Positions 1 to 7,497 of a stretch of DNA of 31,213 nucleotides are shown in pieces; within the stretch, counting starts at the first letter, position 1; each line of letters opens with the position of its first letter. The notes under the pieces are model-generated. The model was given only the letters and a program-made list of their open reading frames with translations. It did not search any database and was not told the origin of the DNA. This DNA is from CAZYZQ01 sp964652075 (GTDB taxonomy: Bacteria > Bacillota > Clostridia > Oscillospirales > Oscillospiraceae), in NCBI GenBank assembly GCA_964652075.1, contig CAZYZQ010000006.1, positions 1 to 31,213 on the forward strand, read 5' to 3'. A program made the translations under genes and the position numbers.

Positions 1-87
1 CACACGGGACATACTCTGCGTCATTCCAGCCTGTACGAGCTTCTGGTGGAATACTTTCTTCTCGTATGCTATCCTGCTTTTGGACAT
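1..87 (-). pseudogene. IS3-family transposase fragment, runs off left edge
   Basis: Twenty-nine codons are visible, starting at ATG (base 87) and reading off the window. The run GMTQSMSRV, preceded by VFHQKLV, matches what I recall from the integrase core of IS3-family OrfB proteins, just before the conserved DN..E catalytic stretch. In a full OrfB this lies well inside the protein. Here it comes about 17 residues after a start codon, with an in-frame stop (TAG) 15 bases upstream, so the N-terminal helix-turn-helix and first catalytic Asp are missing. A strong Shine-Dalgarno (AGGGGGAG) stands 7 nt before the ATG and forms one arm of the hairpin at 94-142. This is probably a decayed or internally deleted insertion sequence. 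A small stand-alone gene cannot be excluded because the rest is outside the window. Confidence 0.6.
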
Positions 88-93
88 AATTAT

Positions 94-142
94 CTCCCCC
101 TATAGAAGCAGTGTCTTATTTCACTGTCTCCTATAGGGGGAG
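94..142. repeat. Inverted repeat / hairpin between ileS and the transposase fragment
   Basis: Bases 94-105 (CTCCCCCTATAG) pair perfectly with 131-142, and 109-113 (CAGTG) with 122-126, leaving an 8-nt loop and a small internal loop. Read on the minus strand, it starts about 35 nt after the ileS stop codon, and its distal arm contains the Shine-Dalgarno of the transposase fragment. No T-run follows on the minus strand, so it is not a classical terminator. It may be an IS end or a hairpin that hides the ribosome binding site from read-through transcripts. Confidence 0.7.
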
Positions 143-177
143 CATATCAATTTGGCAAGCCTGCGGCAATTTGCGAA

Positions 178-2982
178 TTACAGCTCCACGGGCAGCGCGT
201 CGACGACGGCTTTGCAGCGCGGGCAGAGGCCGGTTTCGGCGTCGGCCTCCGGATGGAACGCCCAGCAGCGCGGGCACTTCACACCCTCGGCCGGGGCGAC
301 CGCGACGGTCAGACTGTCCAGAGAGCCCGTGACACCCTCGCCCTCGCCCTGCTCGACGCGGACGGCGGAGACGATGCACAGGTCGGCCAGCGCCTGCTCG
401 GGCAGGTTCGCGCCGTCCAGAAGCTGCGCGGACTCGCCGGTCACATACAGCGTGACGGCGGCCTCGAGGCTCTTGCCGATGCGCTTCTCGCCGCGCGCCA
501 GCTCGAGCGCCTTGTTGACGTCCGCGCGCAGCGCGATCAGGCCGTTCCAGCGGGTCTCCTCGTCCTCCGAGAGCGCGAGCGCCGGGTTGGCGGCGGGGAT
601 CTCGTTGAAGAGCACGCTCTCCGGGTCGGCGGAGGCATCGTGCGGCATGGCCTGCCAGATCTCCTCGGCGGTGAACGCGAGGATCGGCGCGAGCAGCCGG
701 GTCATGGCGTCCAGGATCCGGTAGAGCGCGGTCTGCGCCGCGCGGCGGGAGACGGAGTCTACCCCGTCGCAGTACAGGCGGTCCTTGACAATGTCGAGAT
801 AGAAGTTCGACATGTCAACCACGCAGAAGTTGTAGATCGCGCGATAGACGTTGTGGAAATCGTAGGCGTCATAGCAGGCGCGTGCGGTTGCCACGAGGTT
901 ATTCATACGCGAGAGCGCCCAGCGGTCCAGCTCCGGCAGCTCAGACGCTGCAACGGGTGCGTTCGGATCAAAGCCGTTCAGGTTGCCGAGCATATAGCGC
1001 GCGGTGTTGCGGATCTTGAGATAGGCGTCGGTCAGCTGCTTCAAAATCGCCTTGGACAGGCGCATATCCTGCGTGTACTCGGCGGACGAGCACCACAGAC
1101 GGAAGATATCCGCGCCGTAGTCGCGGATCGTGTCCTGCGGTGAAATCGCGTTGCCGAGGGACTTGTGCATGACCTTGCCCTCGCCGTCGACCGTCCAGCC
1201 GTGCGTGATGACCTGCCGGTACGGCGCCTCGCCGGTGGCGGCGATGGCCGTCAGCATGGAGGACTGGAACCAGCCGCGGTACTGGTCGCCGCCCTCAAGA
1301 TACAGGTCGGCCGGATAGCGCAGCTCGCCGCGCGCCTTGACGACGGAGTTCCAGGTGGAGCCGGAGTCGAACCAGACGTCGAGAATGTCCTTCTCCTTGC
1401 GGAATTTCGTGCCGCCGCACGCACACTTCGCGCCCTCGGGCAGCAGCTCCTCCTCGGTTTTAGCCCACCAAGCGTTGGAGCCTTCGGCGCGGAAGATATT
1501 GGAGATCTTGGCGATCGACTCGTCGGTGCAGTAGGGCTTGCCGCAGTCTTCGCAGTAGAACATCGGGATCGGCACGCCCCACGTGCGCTGGCGCGAAATG
1601 CACCAGTCGGAGCGGTCGCGGATCATGGAGATCATGCGCTCCATGCCCCACTCGGGCTTCCACATGATCTTGCGGCAGGCTTCAATGGCCTGCTCCTTCA
1701 CGCCGTCGACGCTCGCGAACCACTGCTGCGTCGCGCGGAAGATCACGGGCTTCTTGCAGCGCCAGCAGTGCGGATAGCTGTGCGTCAGCTCAGCCGAGGA
1801 CAGCAGCGCGCCGGAGGCGACGAGATCCTTGTAGATGGTGTCGTGGGCGTTGAAGACGTGCAGGCCCTGATACGGCCCGGCGAATTCATTCAGATAGCCC
1901 TTTGCGTCGACGGAGACCTCCATTGTGATGTCCGTCGGAATCTCGGGGTACTTCTGGCAGACGTAGAAGTCGTCCAAGCCGAACGATGGCGCCGTGTGGA
2001 CGCAGCCGGAGCCGGCGTCCAGCGTGACGTGGTCGCCGAGGATGACCAGCGAGTCGCGGTTCATGAATGGATGATAGGCGGTCATGTACTCAAACTCATT
2101 GCCGTACATGGTCGCGATCGTCTCATAGCCCTCAATGCCGCTCTCGCGCATGACCTTGTCGACCAGCGCGGTCGCCAGAATCAGCACGTCGCCGGAGGGG
2201 ATTTTGACGAGCGAATACTCGAGCTGCGCGTTCAGGCAGATGGCCATGTTGCCCGGCAGCGTCCAGGTCGTCGTCGTCCAGATGACGAAGTAGGTGCGGG
2301 ACAGGTCGCAGAGCGCGGAGAGCTTGCCCTGATCGTCGTGGACGCGGAACTTGACGTAGATCGTGGTGACGGGATCGTCGGCATATTCCACCTCGGCCTC
2401 GGCCAGCGCGGTCTCGCAGGTCGGGCACCAGTAGGTCGGCTTCAGGCCCTGATAGATCAGGCCCTTCTTGGCCATTGCGCCGAACACTTCAACCTGCCCG
2501 GCCTCAAACGCGGGATCGAGCGTGATATAGGGGTGATCCCAGTCGCCGATGACGCCGAGACGCTTGAAGCTCTCGCGCTGGCGGTCAAGCTGCTCGAGCG
2601 CGAACGCGCGGCACTTGTCGCGGAACTCCGGCACCGGCATGGAGCTGCGCTTGACGCCCTTCTTCTGAATGGCCGTCTCGATCGGCATGCCGTGCGTGTC
2701 CCAGCCGGGAATATACGGCGCCTGATAGCCGGTCATATTCTTATAGCGGACGACGAAGTCCTTGAGCGTCTTGTTGAGCGCGGTGCCGATGTGGATGTCG
2801 CCGTTGGCGTAGGGAGGGCCGTCGTGCAGGATGAACTTCGGCTTGCCCTCATTTTTCGCCATCAGCTTCTGGTACAGGCCGTTCTCCTCCATTGCCTTCA
2901 GCATCTCCGGCTCGCGCTTGGGCAGGCCCGCGCGCATGGGAAAGTCGGTCTTGGGCAGGTTGATGGTCTTGTTGTAGTCCAT
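178..2982 (-). CDS. ileS: Isoleucyl-tRNA synthetase
   Basis: Charges tRNA-Ile with isoleucine in the cytoplasm. The 934-residue length is normal for the bacterial enzyme. The class I HIGH-type signature appears as GDIHIGTAL near residue 70, and KMSKS appears as the variant VMHKSLGNAIS near residue 600. The editing domain carries the WTTTTWTLP stretch. The C-terminus has a zinc-finger-like pattern (CPRCWAF, then CPRC), as in Ile enzymes that keep the C-terminal metal site. I chose the ATG at 2982 (MDYNKTINLPKTDFPMRAG) because GAGAGGGG stands 6 nt before it; an in-frame ATG at 3009 has no comparable site. It is the last gene of the sepF-divIVA-ileS run. No T-box leader fits in the 109 bp separating it from divIVA, which instead hold two hairpins. 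Confidence 0.97.
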   Translation of the reverse strand: MDYNKTINLPKTDFPMRAGLPKREPEMLKAMEENGLYQKLMAKNEGKPKFILHDGPPYANGDIHIGTALNKTLKDFVVRYKNMTGYQAPYIPGWDTHGMPIETAIQKKGVKRSSMPVPEFRDKCRAFALEQLDRQRESFKRLGVIGDWDHPYITLDPAFEAGQVEVFGAMAKKGLIYQGLKPTYWCPTCETALAEAEVEYADDPVTTIYVKFRVHDDQGKLSALCDLSRTYFVIWTTTTWTLPGNMAICLNAQLEYSLVKIPSGDVLILATALVDKVMRESGIEGYETIATMYGNEFEYMTAYHPFMNRDSLVILGDHVTLDAGSGCVHTAPSFGLDDFYVCQKYPEIPTDITMEVSVDAKGYLNEFAGPYQGLHVFNAHDTIYKDLVASGALLSSAELTHSYPHCWRCKKPVIFRATQQWFASVDGVKEQAIEACRKIMWKPEWGMERMISMIRDRSDWCISRQRTWGVPIPMFYCEDCGKPYCTDESIAKISNIFRAEGSNAWWAKTEEELLPEGAKCACGGTKFRKEKDILDVWFDSGSTWNSVVKARGELRYPADLYLEGGDQYRGWFQSSMLTAIAATGEAPYRQVITHGWTVDGEGKVMHKSLGNAISPQDTIRDYGADIFRLWCSSAEYTQDMRLSKAILKQLTDAYLKIRNTARYMLGNLNGFDPNAPVAASELPELDRWALSRMNNLVATARACYDAYDFHNVYRAIYNFCVVDMSNFYLDIVKDRLYCDGVDSVSRRAAQTALYRILDAMTRLLAPILAFTAEEIWQAMPHDASADPESVLFNEIPAANPALALSEDEETRWNGLIALRADVNKALELARGEKRIGKSLEAAVTLYVTGESAQLLDGANLPEQALADLCIVSAVRVEQGEGEGVTGSLDSLTVAVAPAEGVKCPRCWAFHPEADAETGLCPRCKAVVDALPVEL

Positions 2983-3014
2983 GGGAATCCCCTCTCGGAA
3001 TAGTTTCATCTTTC

Positions 3015-3037
3015 AAAAAGCACGCGCATCCGCGCGC
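3015..3037 (-). terminator. Terminator/attenuator-like hairpin before ileS
   Basis: On the minus strand a short GC stem (GCGCGC with GCGCGT, 4-nt loop) at 3022-3037 is followed by GC and five Ts (3015-3019). It lies between divIVA and ileS, about 30 nt before the ileS start, with no room for a new promoter behind it. If it works, it lowers ileS expression relative to divIVA rather than ending the operon. Confidence 0.45.
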
Positions 3038-3051
3038 AAAACCGAACATGC

Positions 3052-3077
3052 GCCGCAGCAGGAATTTCTGCTGCGGC
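3052..3077 (-). other. Perfect 10-bp hairpin downstream of divIVA
   Basis: GCCGCAGCAG (3052-3061) and CTGCTGCGGC (3068-3077) pair perfectly around a 6-nt loop, 15 bp after the divIVA stop. No T-run follows, so it may be an mRNA 3'-end stabiliser or processing structure, acting with the weaker hairpin at 3015-3037. Confidence 0.5.
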
Positions 3078-3091
3078 ACAGGCCGGAGGCA

Positions 3092-3745
3092 TTACGAATT
3101 CTGGGTATAGTTTGAACCGAATTGCAGGTCGGCAAACTTCGGATCGCGCAGCGGTTTCATGACGCGGGTCGCGCCCTGCGGGTCCGGTGCGCCGACGGTC
3201 TTCTCGAGGTTGCGCTCAATCTCGTCGGCGACGGTGCGGACGTTGCGGGTCGGCTCGGCGGGCGCGGGCTGCGCCGGCTCGGGCTTCTGCTCGACGGTCA
3301 GATCCATCGTCTTCAGCTCGCCCAGCAGGTCGAGATGGCGGCCGATGGCCTTTTCGATGACCGCGATAAAGTTCTGCGCGACCTTTTTCGCGTCCTCCAC
3401 GCGCTCCTGCTCGGCGGAAAGCTCTTGCGACAGGGCCTGCATCTTCTGCTGCTCGCCCGCGTCGGCCAGGATGCCGTCGGCTTTCTTCTTGGCGTTCTGG
3501 ACGATCTCGTCGGCGGTGCGTTGGGCGGAGAGCAGCGCCTTTTTCATGCTGGTCTCCTGCTCGCGGTACTCCTCGAGCTTTGCGACAAGCACCTTCATTT
3601 TTCCCTTGAGGACAGCGTTCTCATTGTAGATCGCGATGTAATCCTCGGTCAACGGCTCCAGAAATTCGTCCACGGTCTGCATGTCGTAGCCGCCGAACAT
3701 GGCCTTTGGGAATGTCTTTTCCTGAATCTCCTGTGGGGTGAACAT
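3092..3745 (-). CDS. divIVA: DivIVA-family cell division/pole protein
   Basis: Cytoplasmic coiled-coil protein that binds curved membrane at septa and poles and recruits partners. The N-terminal DivIVA domain shows FTPQEIQEKTF, then GGYDMQTVDEFL, then a heptad-rich run from about residue 45 to 145. The C-terminal third is Pro/Ala/Glu-rich and probably disordered. The ATG at 3745 is preceded by GAAAGGAGCACGCC, a good ribosome site. It lies 19 bp after sepF and before ileS, the standard Firmicutes order, although ylmG and ylmH, which often sit between sepF and divIVA, are absent. The length (217 aa) is within the usual range. Confidence 0.93.
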   Translation of the reverse strand: MFTPQEIQEKTFPKAMFGGYDMQTVDEFLEPLTEDYIAIYNENAVLKGKMKVLVAKLEEYREQETSMKKALLSAQRTADEIVQNAKKKADGILADAGEQQKMQALSQELSAEQERVEDAKKVAQNFIAVIEKAIGRHLDLLGELKTMDLTVEQKPEPAQPAPAEPTRNVRTVADEIERNLEKTVGAPDPQGATRVMKPLRDPKFADLQFGSNYTQNS

Positions 3746-3764
3746 GGCGTGCTCCTTTCCCGGT

Positions 3765-4238
3765 TTACAGATAGACGCCGCTGGACTCCAGCTCGTCGAT
3801 CACGTCGCCGACGATATCCACGTTGTACGGGGTGATGAGGTAGGTGGACAGGGCGATCTTTTTAATCTTGCCGTCCAGCGCGTAGGCGCAGCCGGAGAGG
3901 AAGTCCACCAGACGGCGGGCGACCTCCTTGTCGCAGGTCTCCAGATTCAGGACGACCGCGCGCTTGTCGCGCAGCTGCTCGGCAATATCGGAAACCTCTT
4001 CAAAGCGGTTCGGCGTCACGATCACGACCTGCAGCTGTGTGGCGGTGCGGATGTTGACGACCTTGCTGCTGCCGCCGCTTGCTGCGGCGGAAGCGGTGGG
4101 CTTGGGTGGGGTGTAGAAGTCGTTTGTGTCGGCGCTGCCGGCGGGGTTGGACGAGGGGACGTCGAAGCCGTCCAGATCGTCGTCTTCGTCTTCAGCATAG
4201 GGGCGGGCGAGCTTCTTCAGCTCATTCAAAAAACTCAT
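3765..4238 (-). CDS. sepF: SepF cell division protein (Z-ring membrane anchor)
   Basis: SepF polymerises on the membrane and ties FtsZ to it through the FtsZ C-terminal tail. The N-terminal residues MSFLNELKKLARPY look like the amphipathic membrane-binding helix. An acidic and Gly/Ala/Ser-rich linker follows to about residue 65. The SepF core then covers residues 66-157, including VVIVTPNRFEEV, RDKRAVVLNLE and RLVDFLSG. The start has AGGAGG in front. It follows the YggS-family gene by 57 bp, the same neighbour as ylmE in Bacillus, which supports the assignment. Length 157 aa is normal. Confidence 0.95.
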   Translation of the reverse strand: MSFLNELKKLARPYAEDEDDDLDGFDVPSSNPAGSADTNDFYTPPKPTASAAASGGSSKVVNIRTATQLQVVIVTPNRFEEVSDIAEQLRDKRAVVLNLETCDKEVARRLVDFLSGCAYALDGKIKKIALSTYLITPYNVDIVGDVIDELESSGVYL

Positions 4239-4295
4239 GGGTACTTCCTCCTGTTTGCGCGCCGGGCGATACCGGCAATCTATTTTTATCTCTGA

Positions 4296-4994
4296 TTACG
4301 CATAATTTCTCGGACCGAAGATGGCTGTGCCGAGCCGCACCATGGTGCTGCCCTCAGCGATTGCGTCGGGGTAATCCCGGCTCATGCCCATCGACAAAAT
4401 GTCCATAGAGACATTATCGTATTTTTTTGCGCTTATGTCAACAAATAACTTGCGCATTTCGGCAAAAAATCTGCGATTATCTCCGCTTTTTTCACTCACA
4501 GGGGGAATTGCCATCAGTCCCCGGACAAAAATACCGGAAAATTCCGCCGCACCGGCGCAGACCTCCGCCGCAAGCGCGGGGTCGAGGCCGGATTTTTGCG
4601 GCTCGCGCGCGATATTGATCTCAAGCAGAACCTCCTGCCGCAGCCCGAGCTTCTCGGCCTGCCGGTTGATGGCGGCCAGCAGCTCCGGCGAGTCCGCCGA
4701 CTGGATCAGCGCGACCTGCCCGACCACCTGCCGGACCTTGTTTTTTTGGAGATGCCCGATCATATGGACCGGCACGCCGTCGTAGGCGCCCTCGGGCAGC
4801 TTTTGCAGCAGCTCCTGCACGCGGTTCTCGCCGCACACCTGCACGCCCGCGCAGATGGCCTCGCGGATGGCGGCGGTGCCGTTCATCTTTGTGGCGGCGC
4901 ACAGCACGATCTGCCCGGGCTCCCGCCCGGATGCGAGCGCGGCTTCGGCGATTTCGTCGCGGATGCGCGCGACGTTTTCAGAAATCTGTGACAC
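4296..4994 (-). CDS. YggS/YlmE-family PLP homeostasis protein
   Basis: Single-domain alanine-racemase-fold protein that binds pyridoxal phosphate and helps balance free PLP and amino/keto acid pools; it is not known as a racemase. Visible family motifs are AATKMN (the Lys is the expected PLP ligand), CGENRVQEL, HMIGHLQKNK and LSMGMSRDYPDAIAEGSTMVRLGTAIFG. An ATG 45 nt further upstream keeps the frame but overlaps the preceding gene. I prefer the GTG at 4994 because AAAGGTGG stands just before it, the gene then starts 1 nt after the neighbour's stop, and the 232-residue product matches the family. It belongs to the sepF operon. Confidence 0.93.
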   Translation of the reverse strand: MSQISENVARIRDEIAEAALASGREPGQIVLCAATKMNGTAAIREAICAGVQVCGENRVQELLQKLPEGAYDGVPVHMIGHLQKNKVRQVVGQVALIQSADSPELLAAINRQAEKLGLRQEVLLEINIAREPQKSGLDPALAAEVCAGAAEFSGIFVRGLMAIPPVSEKSGDNRRFFAEMRKLFVDISAKKYDNVSMDILSMGMSRDYPDAIAEGSTMVRLGTAIFGPRNYA

Positions 4995-4995
4995 G

Positions 4996-6204
4996 TTAGC
5001 CCACCACCTTTCCATCATAGAGGTTTTTCGCATCGACAATGACCTTGTCGCCCGCCCAGAGATTGTTCACATCGGACTTGTCCTGCGCGACGACGAAGCT
5101 CTCGCCGTTGTCATAGAGAATTTCCACGGGCTTCCAGTTGGCCTCCGCGCCCTCGAGCACGTACACGCCCGCCACGCCGTCCTGATAGCGGATGGCGTCC
5201 TTCGGCACGCGCAGGCCGCTGTAGGAGGCGAAGATCAGCTCCGCCGAGGCGCGCCGCAGCGCGGCGATCTCCTGCAAAAACTGCTCGCTCGAGAGCACCA
5301 GCACGCGCGAGCCGCCGTCAGGCGCGCTGATGGTCTCCACGCGCATGGACAGCGTCTCGGTCAGATAGCCGGAGAAGCGGACGTGCAGCCGGTCGCCGGT
5401 GGACAGCGACTGGGCCAGCGAGGACGGCACCTTTGCGACGTAGTACCACGTGGAATTTGTAATGATCCGCCCAAAGCCCAGGGCGTCGCCCGGGGCGATT
5501 GCGTCAAACTGCGAAACCGTGATGGCGCTGAGCGCGGCCGGGGTCAGGACGGCCTCATAGCCGTCGGTGCCCGCGCCGTACCAGCCCGCGGTCGGGGTTG
5601 TGATGATGCGCGCCGCGCCGCCCTTCTGGCTGCGCAGGGACGAAAGCTGCGCCTCGAGCGCGTCGACCTGATTCTGCACGGCGTCGTCGCGGCTTGCGCC
5701 GAGCGCGATATCGCGCTGGACGACCAGCCCCTTCAGGACGCCGGACTGCGCGCGGATGGCAGAGCCGTCGCGCTGTGCCGCCGCCTTGGAAAACGCGGTC
5801 ATCGCGGCGAAGATCTCCTCGTCGAGCCGCCCGGCGTCGGCCGTGGTCAGGCCGGTGCCGGCGGCATATTGCAGCTGGTCGAGCTGCGCCTCAAGCGCGG
5901 CGATCTGCTCCTGCCGCTCCTGCGCGGAGGCGTCGGTGTAGCCCTCGGCGACGGTGCCGCCGGCGGCGACCTTTTCGCCGCCGGTTCGGGTCGGGACGGT
6001 GATGGGGAAATTGGAAGAGAGGACGGTCTCCGCCCGGGCGACATAGCCCTCGGCCATGTAGGCCTCGCCCGTCTCGTATTCGATCACAGTCGCGGTGGTC
6101 AGCGGGTCGGAGACCGCGGAAAAGATGGCGTAGCCGAGATAGAAGACAATGGCGGCCAGCAGCAGGATCTCCACGATCCGGAAATACAGCTTGCCCTGTT
6201 TCAT
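4996..6204 (-). CDS. HlyD-like membrane-anchored adaptor protein
   Basis: A 402-residue protein with a short cytoplasmic N-terminus and one membrane segment (about residues 8-30, IVEILLLAAIVFYLGYAIF). A beta/biotinyl-lipoyl-like segment follows (PTRTGGEKVAAGGTVAEGY), then a long helical hairpin rich in Gln/Ala/Leu (about 94-196), and C-terminal beta domains ending in a barrel-like stretch (PVEILYDNGESFVVAQDK). This layout is that of HlyD/RND adaptor proteins, which normally link an exporter to the cell exterior. No ABC or RND pump gene lies nearby; the neighbours are hfq and the yggS-sepF-divIVA genes. Its role is therefore unknown; a part in envelope or division processes is only inferred from position. 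The ATG has AAAGGAG in front. Confidence 0.75.
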   Translation of the reverse strand: MKQGKLYFRIVEILLLAAIVFYLGYAIFSAVSDPLTTATVIEYETGEAYMAEGYVARAETVLSSNFPITVPTRTGGEKVAAGGTVAEGYTDASAQERQEQIAALEAQLDQLQYAAGTGLTTADAGRLDEEIFAAMTAFSKAAAQRDGSAIRAQSGVLKGLVVQRDIALGASRDDAVQNQVDALEAQLSSLRSQKGGAARIITTPTAGWYGAGTDGYEAVLTPAALSAITVSQFDAIAPGDALGFGRIITNSTWYYVAKVPSSLAQSLSTGDRLHVRFSGYLTETLSMRVETISAPDGGSRVLVLSSEQFLQEIAALRRASAELIFASYSGLRVPKDAIRYQDGVAGVYVLEGAEANWKPVEILYDNGESFVVAQDKSDVNNLWAGDKVIVDAKNLYDGKVVG

Positions 6205-6237
6205 GGACGCTCCTTTCTGCGTGCCGCCTGCGGCCGC

Positions 6238-6462
6238 TTACGGCAGCGGCACGGGGCGCACGGGCGCGATGGTTGAAATCGCGTGTTTGTAGATCATCTG
6301 CTGCCGCCCGTCGCTCTCGAGGATGAGCACTTCGCCGTCGAACCCGGCGACCTCGCCGCGCATCTGGAAGCCGTTCATCAGGAACACCGTCACGGGGATG
6401 CGCTCTGCGCGCTCGGCGCACAGAAGCAGCGATTGCAGATCGTAGTTTGTTTGTGTTTGCAT
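6238..6462 (-). CDS. hfq: RNA chaperone Hfq
   Basis: Small Sm-like protein forming a hexameric ring that binds U- and A-rich RNA. The 74-residue product has the Sm1 region (VTVFLMNGFQMRGEVAGFD) and the Sm2 signature YKHAIST. The ATG at 6462 is chosen because AAAAAAGGAGATC stands 7 nt upstream; a longer open frame upstream has proline/glycine filler and no site. It lies after miaA, the classic miaA-hfq order, and ends 33 bp before the HlyD-like gene. The C-terminal tail is short, as in Firmicutes Hfq proteins. Confidence 0.95.
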   Translation of the reverse strand: MQTQTNYDLQSLLLCAERAERIPVTVFLMNGFQMRGEVAGFDGEVLILESDGRQQMIYKHAISTIAPVRPVPLP

Positions 6463-6468
6463 ATGTAT

Positions 6469-6536
6469 GATCTCCTTTTTTGTGGGAGGCGGCGCGAAGC
6501 CGCCCCCGGAATGATATTTCATTATAGAAGGAGATC
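6469..6536 (-). promoter_or_regulatory. hfq leader: -10 box, GC hairpin and SD/anti-SD repeat
   Basis: On the minus strand a perfect -10 (TATAAT, bases 6521-6526) is followed by a 9-bp GC stem (GGGGGCGGC with GCCGCCTCC, loop TTCGC) and then the hfq Shine-Dalgarno. AAGGAGATC at the Shine-Dalgarno (complement of 6469-6477) is perfectly complementary to GATCTCCTT (complement of 6528-6536), just upstream of the -10. No good -35 is seen at 17 bp, so the promoter is tentative. See the finding on read-through versus local transcripts. Confidence 0.4.
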
Positions 6537-6578
6537 GGGAAAAAGCGCGTCGGATTTGGCCGGGTTTTCAGAGGTTCC

Positions 6579-7493
6579 CTAAGTTTTCAGAAGCTCCAGC
6601 GACACCGCAAGCGGATCGGCGGCCGGCTGGTCGATCCAGTGCGTCTCGACACGGCGGCGGAACCAGGTTCGCTGCCGTTTGGCGTACTGCCGCGAGCGCA
6701 GCTGGACAAGTTCCAGCGCCTCCTGAACCGTACACTGCCCGCGCAGCGCGGCGAGCGGCTCCTTGTAGCCGATGGCCTGCATGGCCGTGGCCGTCTCGGG
6801 TACGCCCGCGTCCAGCAGCGCCTGAATCTCATCCAGAAGCCCGCCTTCAAACATCCGCACGGCGCGCCGGTCGATGCGGTCGCGCAGCACCTGCCGGTCG
6901 GGGAAGTCCAGCCCGATCCAGCGGGCGTGGTACTTCGGCGGCAGCGCCGCCGTCTCGGCGTTCTGCTGCGTGATGGTCTTGCCGGTTTCCTGAAAGACCT
7001 CGAGCGCGCGGATGATCCGCTTCTGATCGGACGGGTGCAGCCGCGCGGCGCTCTCCGGGTCGCAGGCGCGCAGCTGGGCGAGCACGGCCTCAATGCCCTG
7101 CTCCCGCGCCAGCTGTTCCAGCGCCTCGCGCCGCCCGGTGGACGGATACGGCGCAAAGCGCCGCCCGGCGATCAGGCTGTCGCAGTAAAGCCCCGTCCCG
7201 CCGGTGACAATCGCGGCCTTGCCGCGCGCAAGAATATCCTGCAAAATCGGGTCGGCCATCTCGACGTAGCGGCTCACGGAGAAGTTCTCGCGCGGGTCAA
7301 TGACGCCGATCATATGGTGCACCACGCCGTCCATCTCCTCGGGCGTCGGCGCGGCGGAGCCGATGACCATGCCGCGGTAGACCTGCATGGAGTCGCAGGA
7401 GAGCACCTCACCGTCGAGCCGCTTTGCCAGCGCGACGGCAAGCCCCGTCTTCCCGCTGGCCGTCGGCCCGACGACACAGATGATGTTATCCAT
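6579..7493 (-). CDS. miaA: tRNA dimethylallyltransferase
   Basis: Transfers dimethylallyl from DMAPP to A37 of tRNAs reading UNN codons, giving i6A, the substrate of MiaB encoded at 14286-15704. The P-loop is GPTASGKTGLAVALA near the N-terminus, followed by SCDSMQVYRGM, TGGTGLYCDSL and, towards the C-terminus, RSRQYAKRQRTWFRR, all family hallmarks. The ATG at 7493 (MDNIICVVG) follows the mutL stop by 4 nt, indicating coupling. The 304-residue length is normal. Order mutL-miaA-hfq is widely conserved. Confidence 0.97.
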   Translation of the reverse strand: MDNIICVVGPTASGKTGLAVALAKRLDGEVLSCDSMQVYRGMVIGSAAPTPEEMDGVVHHMIGVIDPRENFSVSRYVEMADPILQDILARGKAAIVTGGTGLYCDSLIAGRRFAPYPSTGRREALEQLAREQGIEAVLAQLRACDPESAARLHPSDQKRIIRALEVFQETGKTITQQNAETAALPPKYHARWIGLDFPDRQVLRDRIDRRAVRMFEGGLLDEIQALLDAGVPETATAMQAIGYKEPLAALRGQCTVQEALELVQLRSRQYAKRQRTWFRRRVETHWIDQPAADPLAVSLELLKT

Positions 7494-7497
7494 GCGC

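Noticed and set aside
1165..3003. Plus-strand open frame of about 610 codons across ileS
   Set aside because: Antisense shadow of ileS.
4855..6276. Plus-strand open frame of about 470 codons across the HlyD-like gene
   Set aside because: Antisense shadow; low-complexity Gly/Arg/Ala composition.
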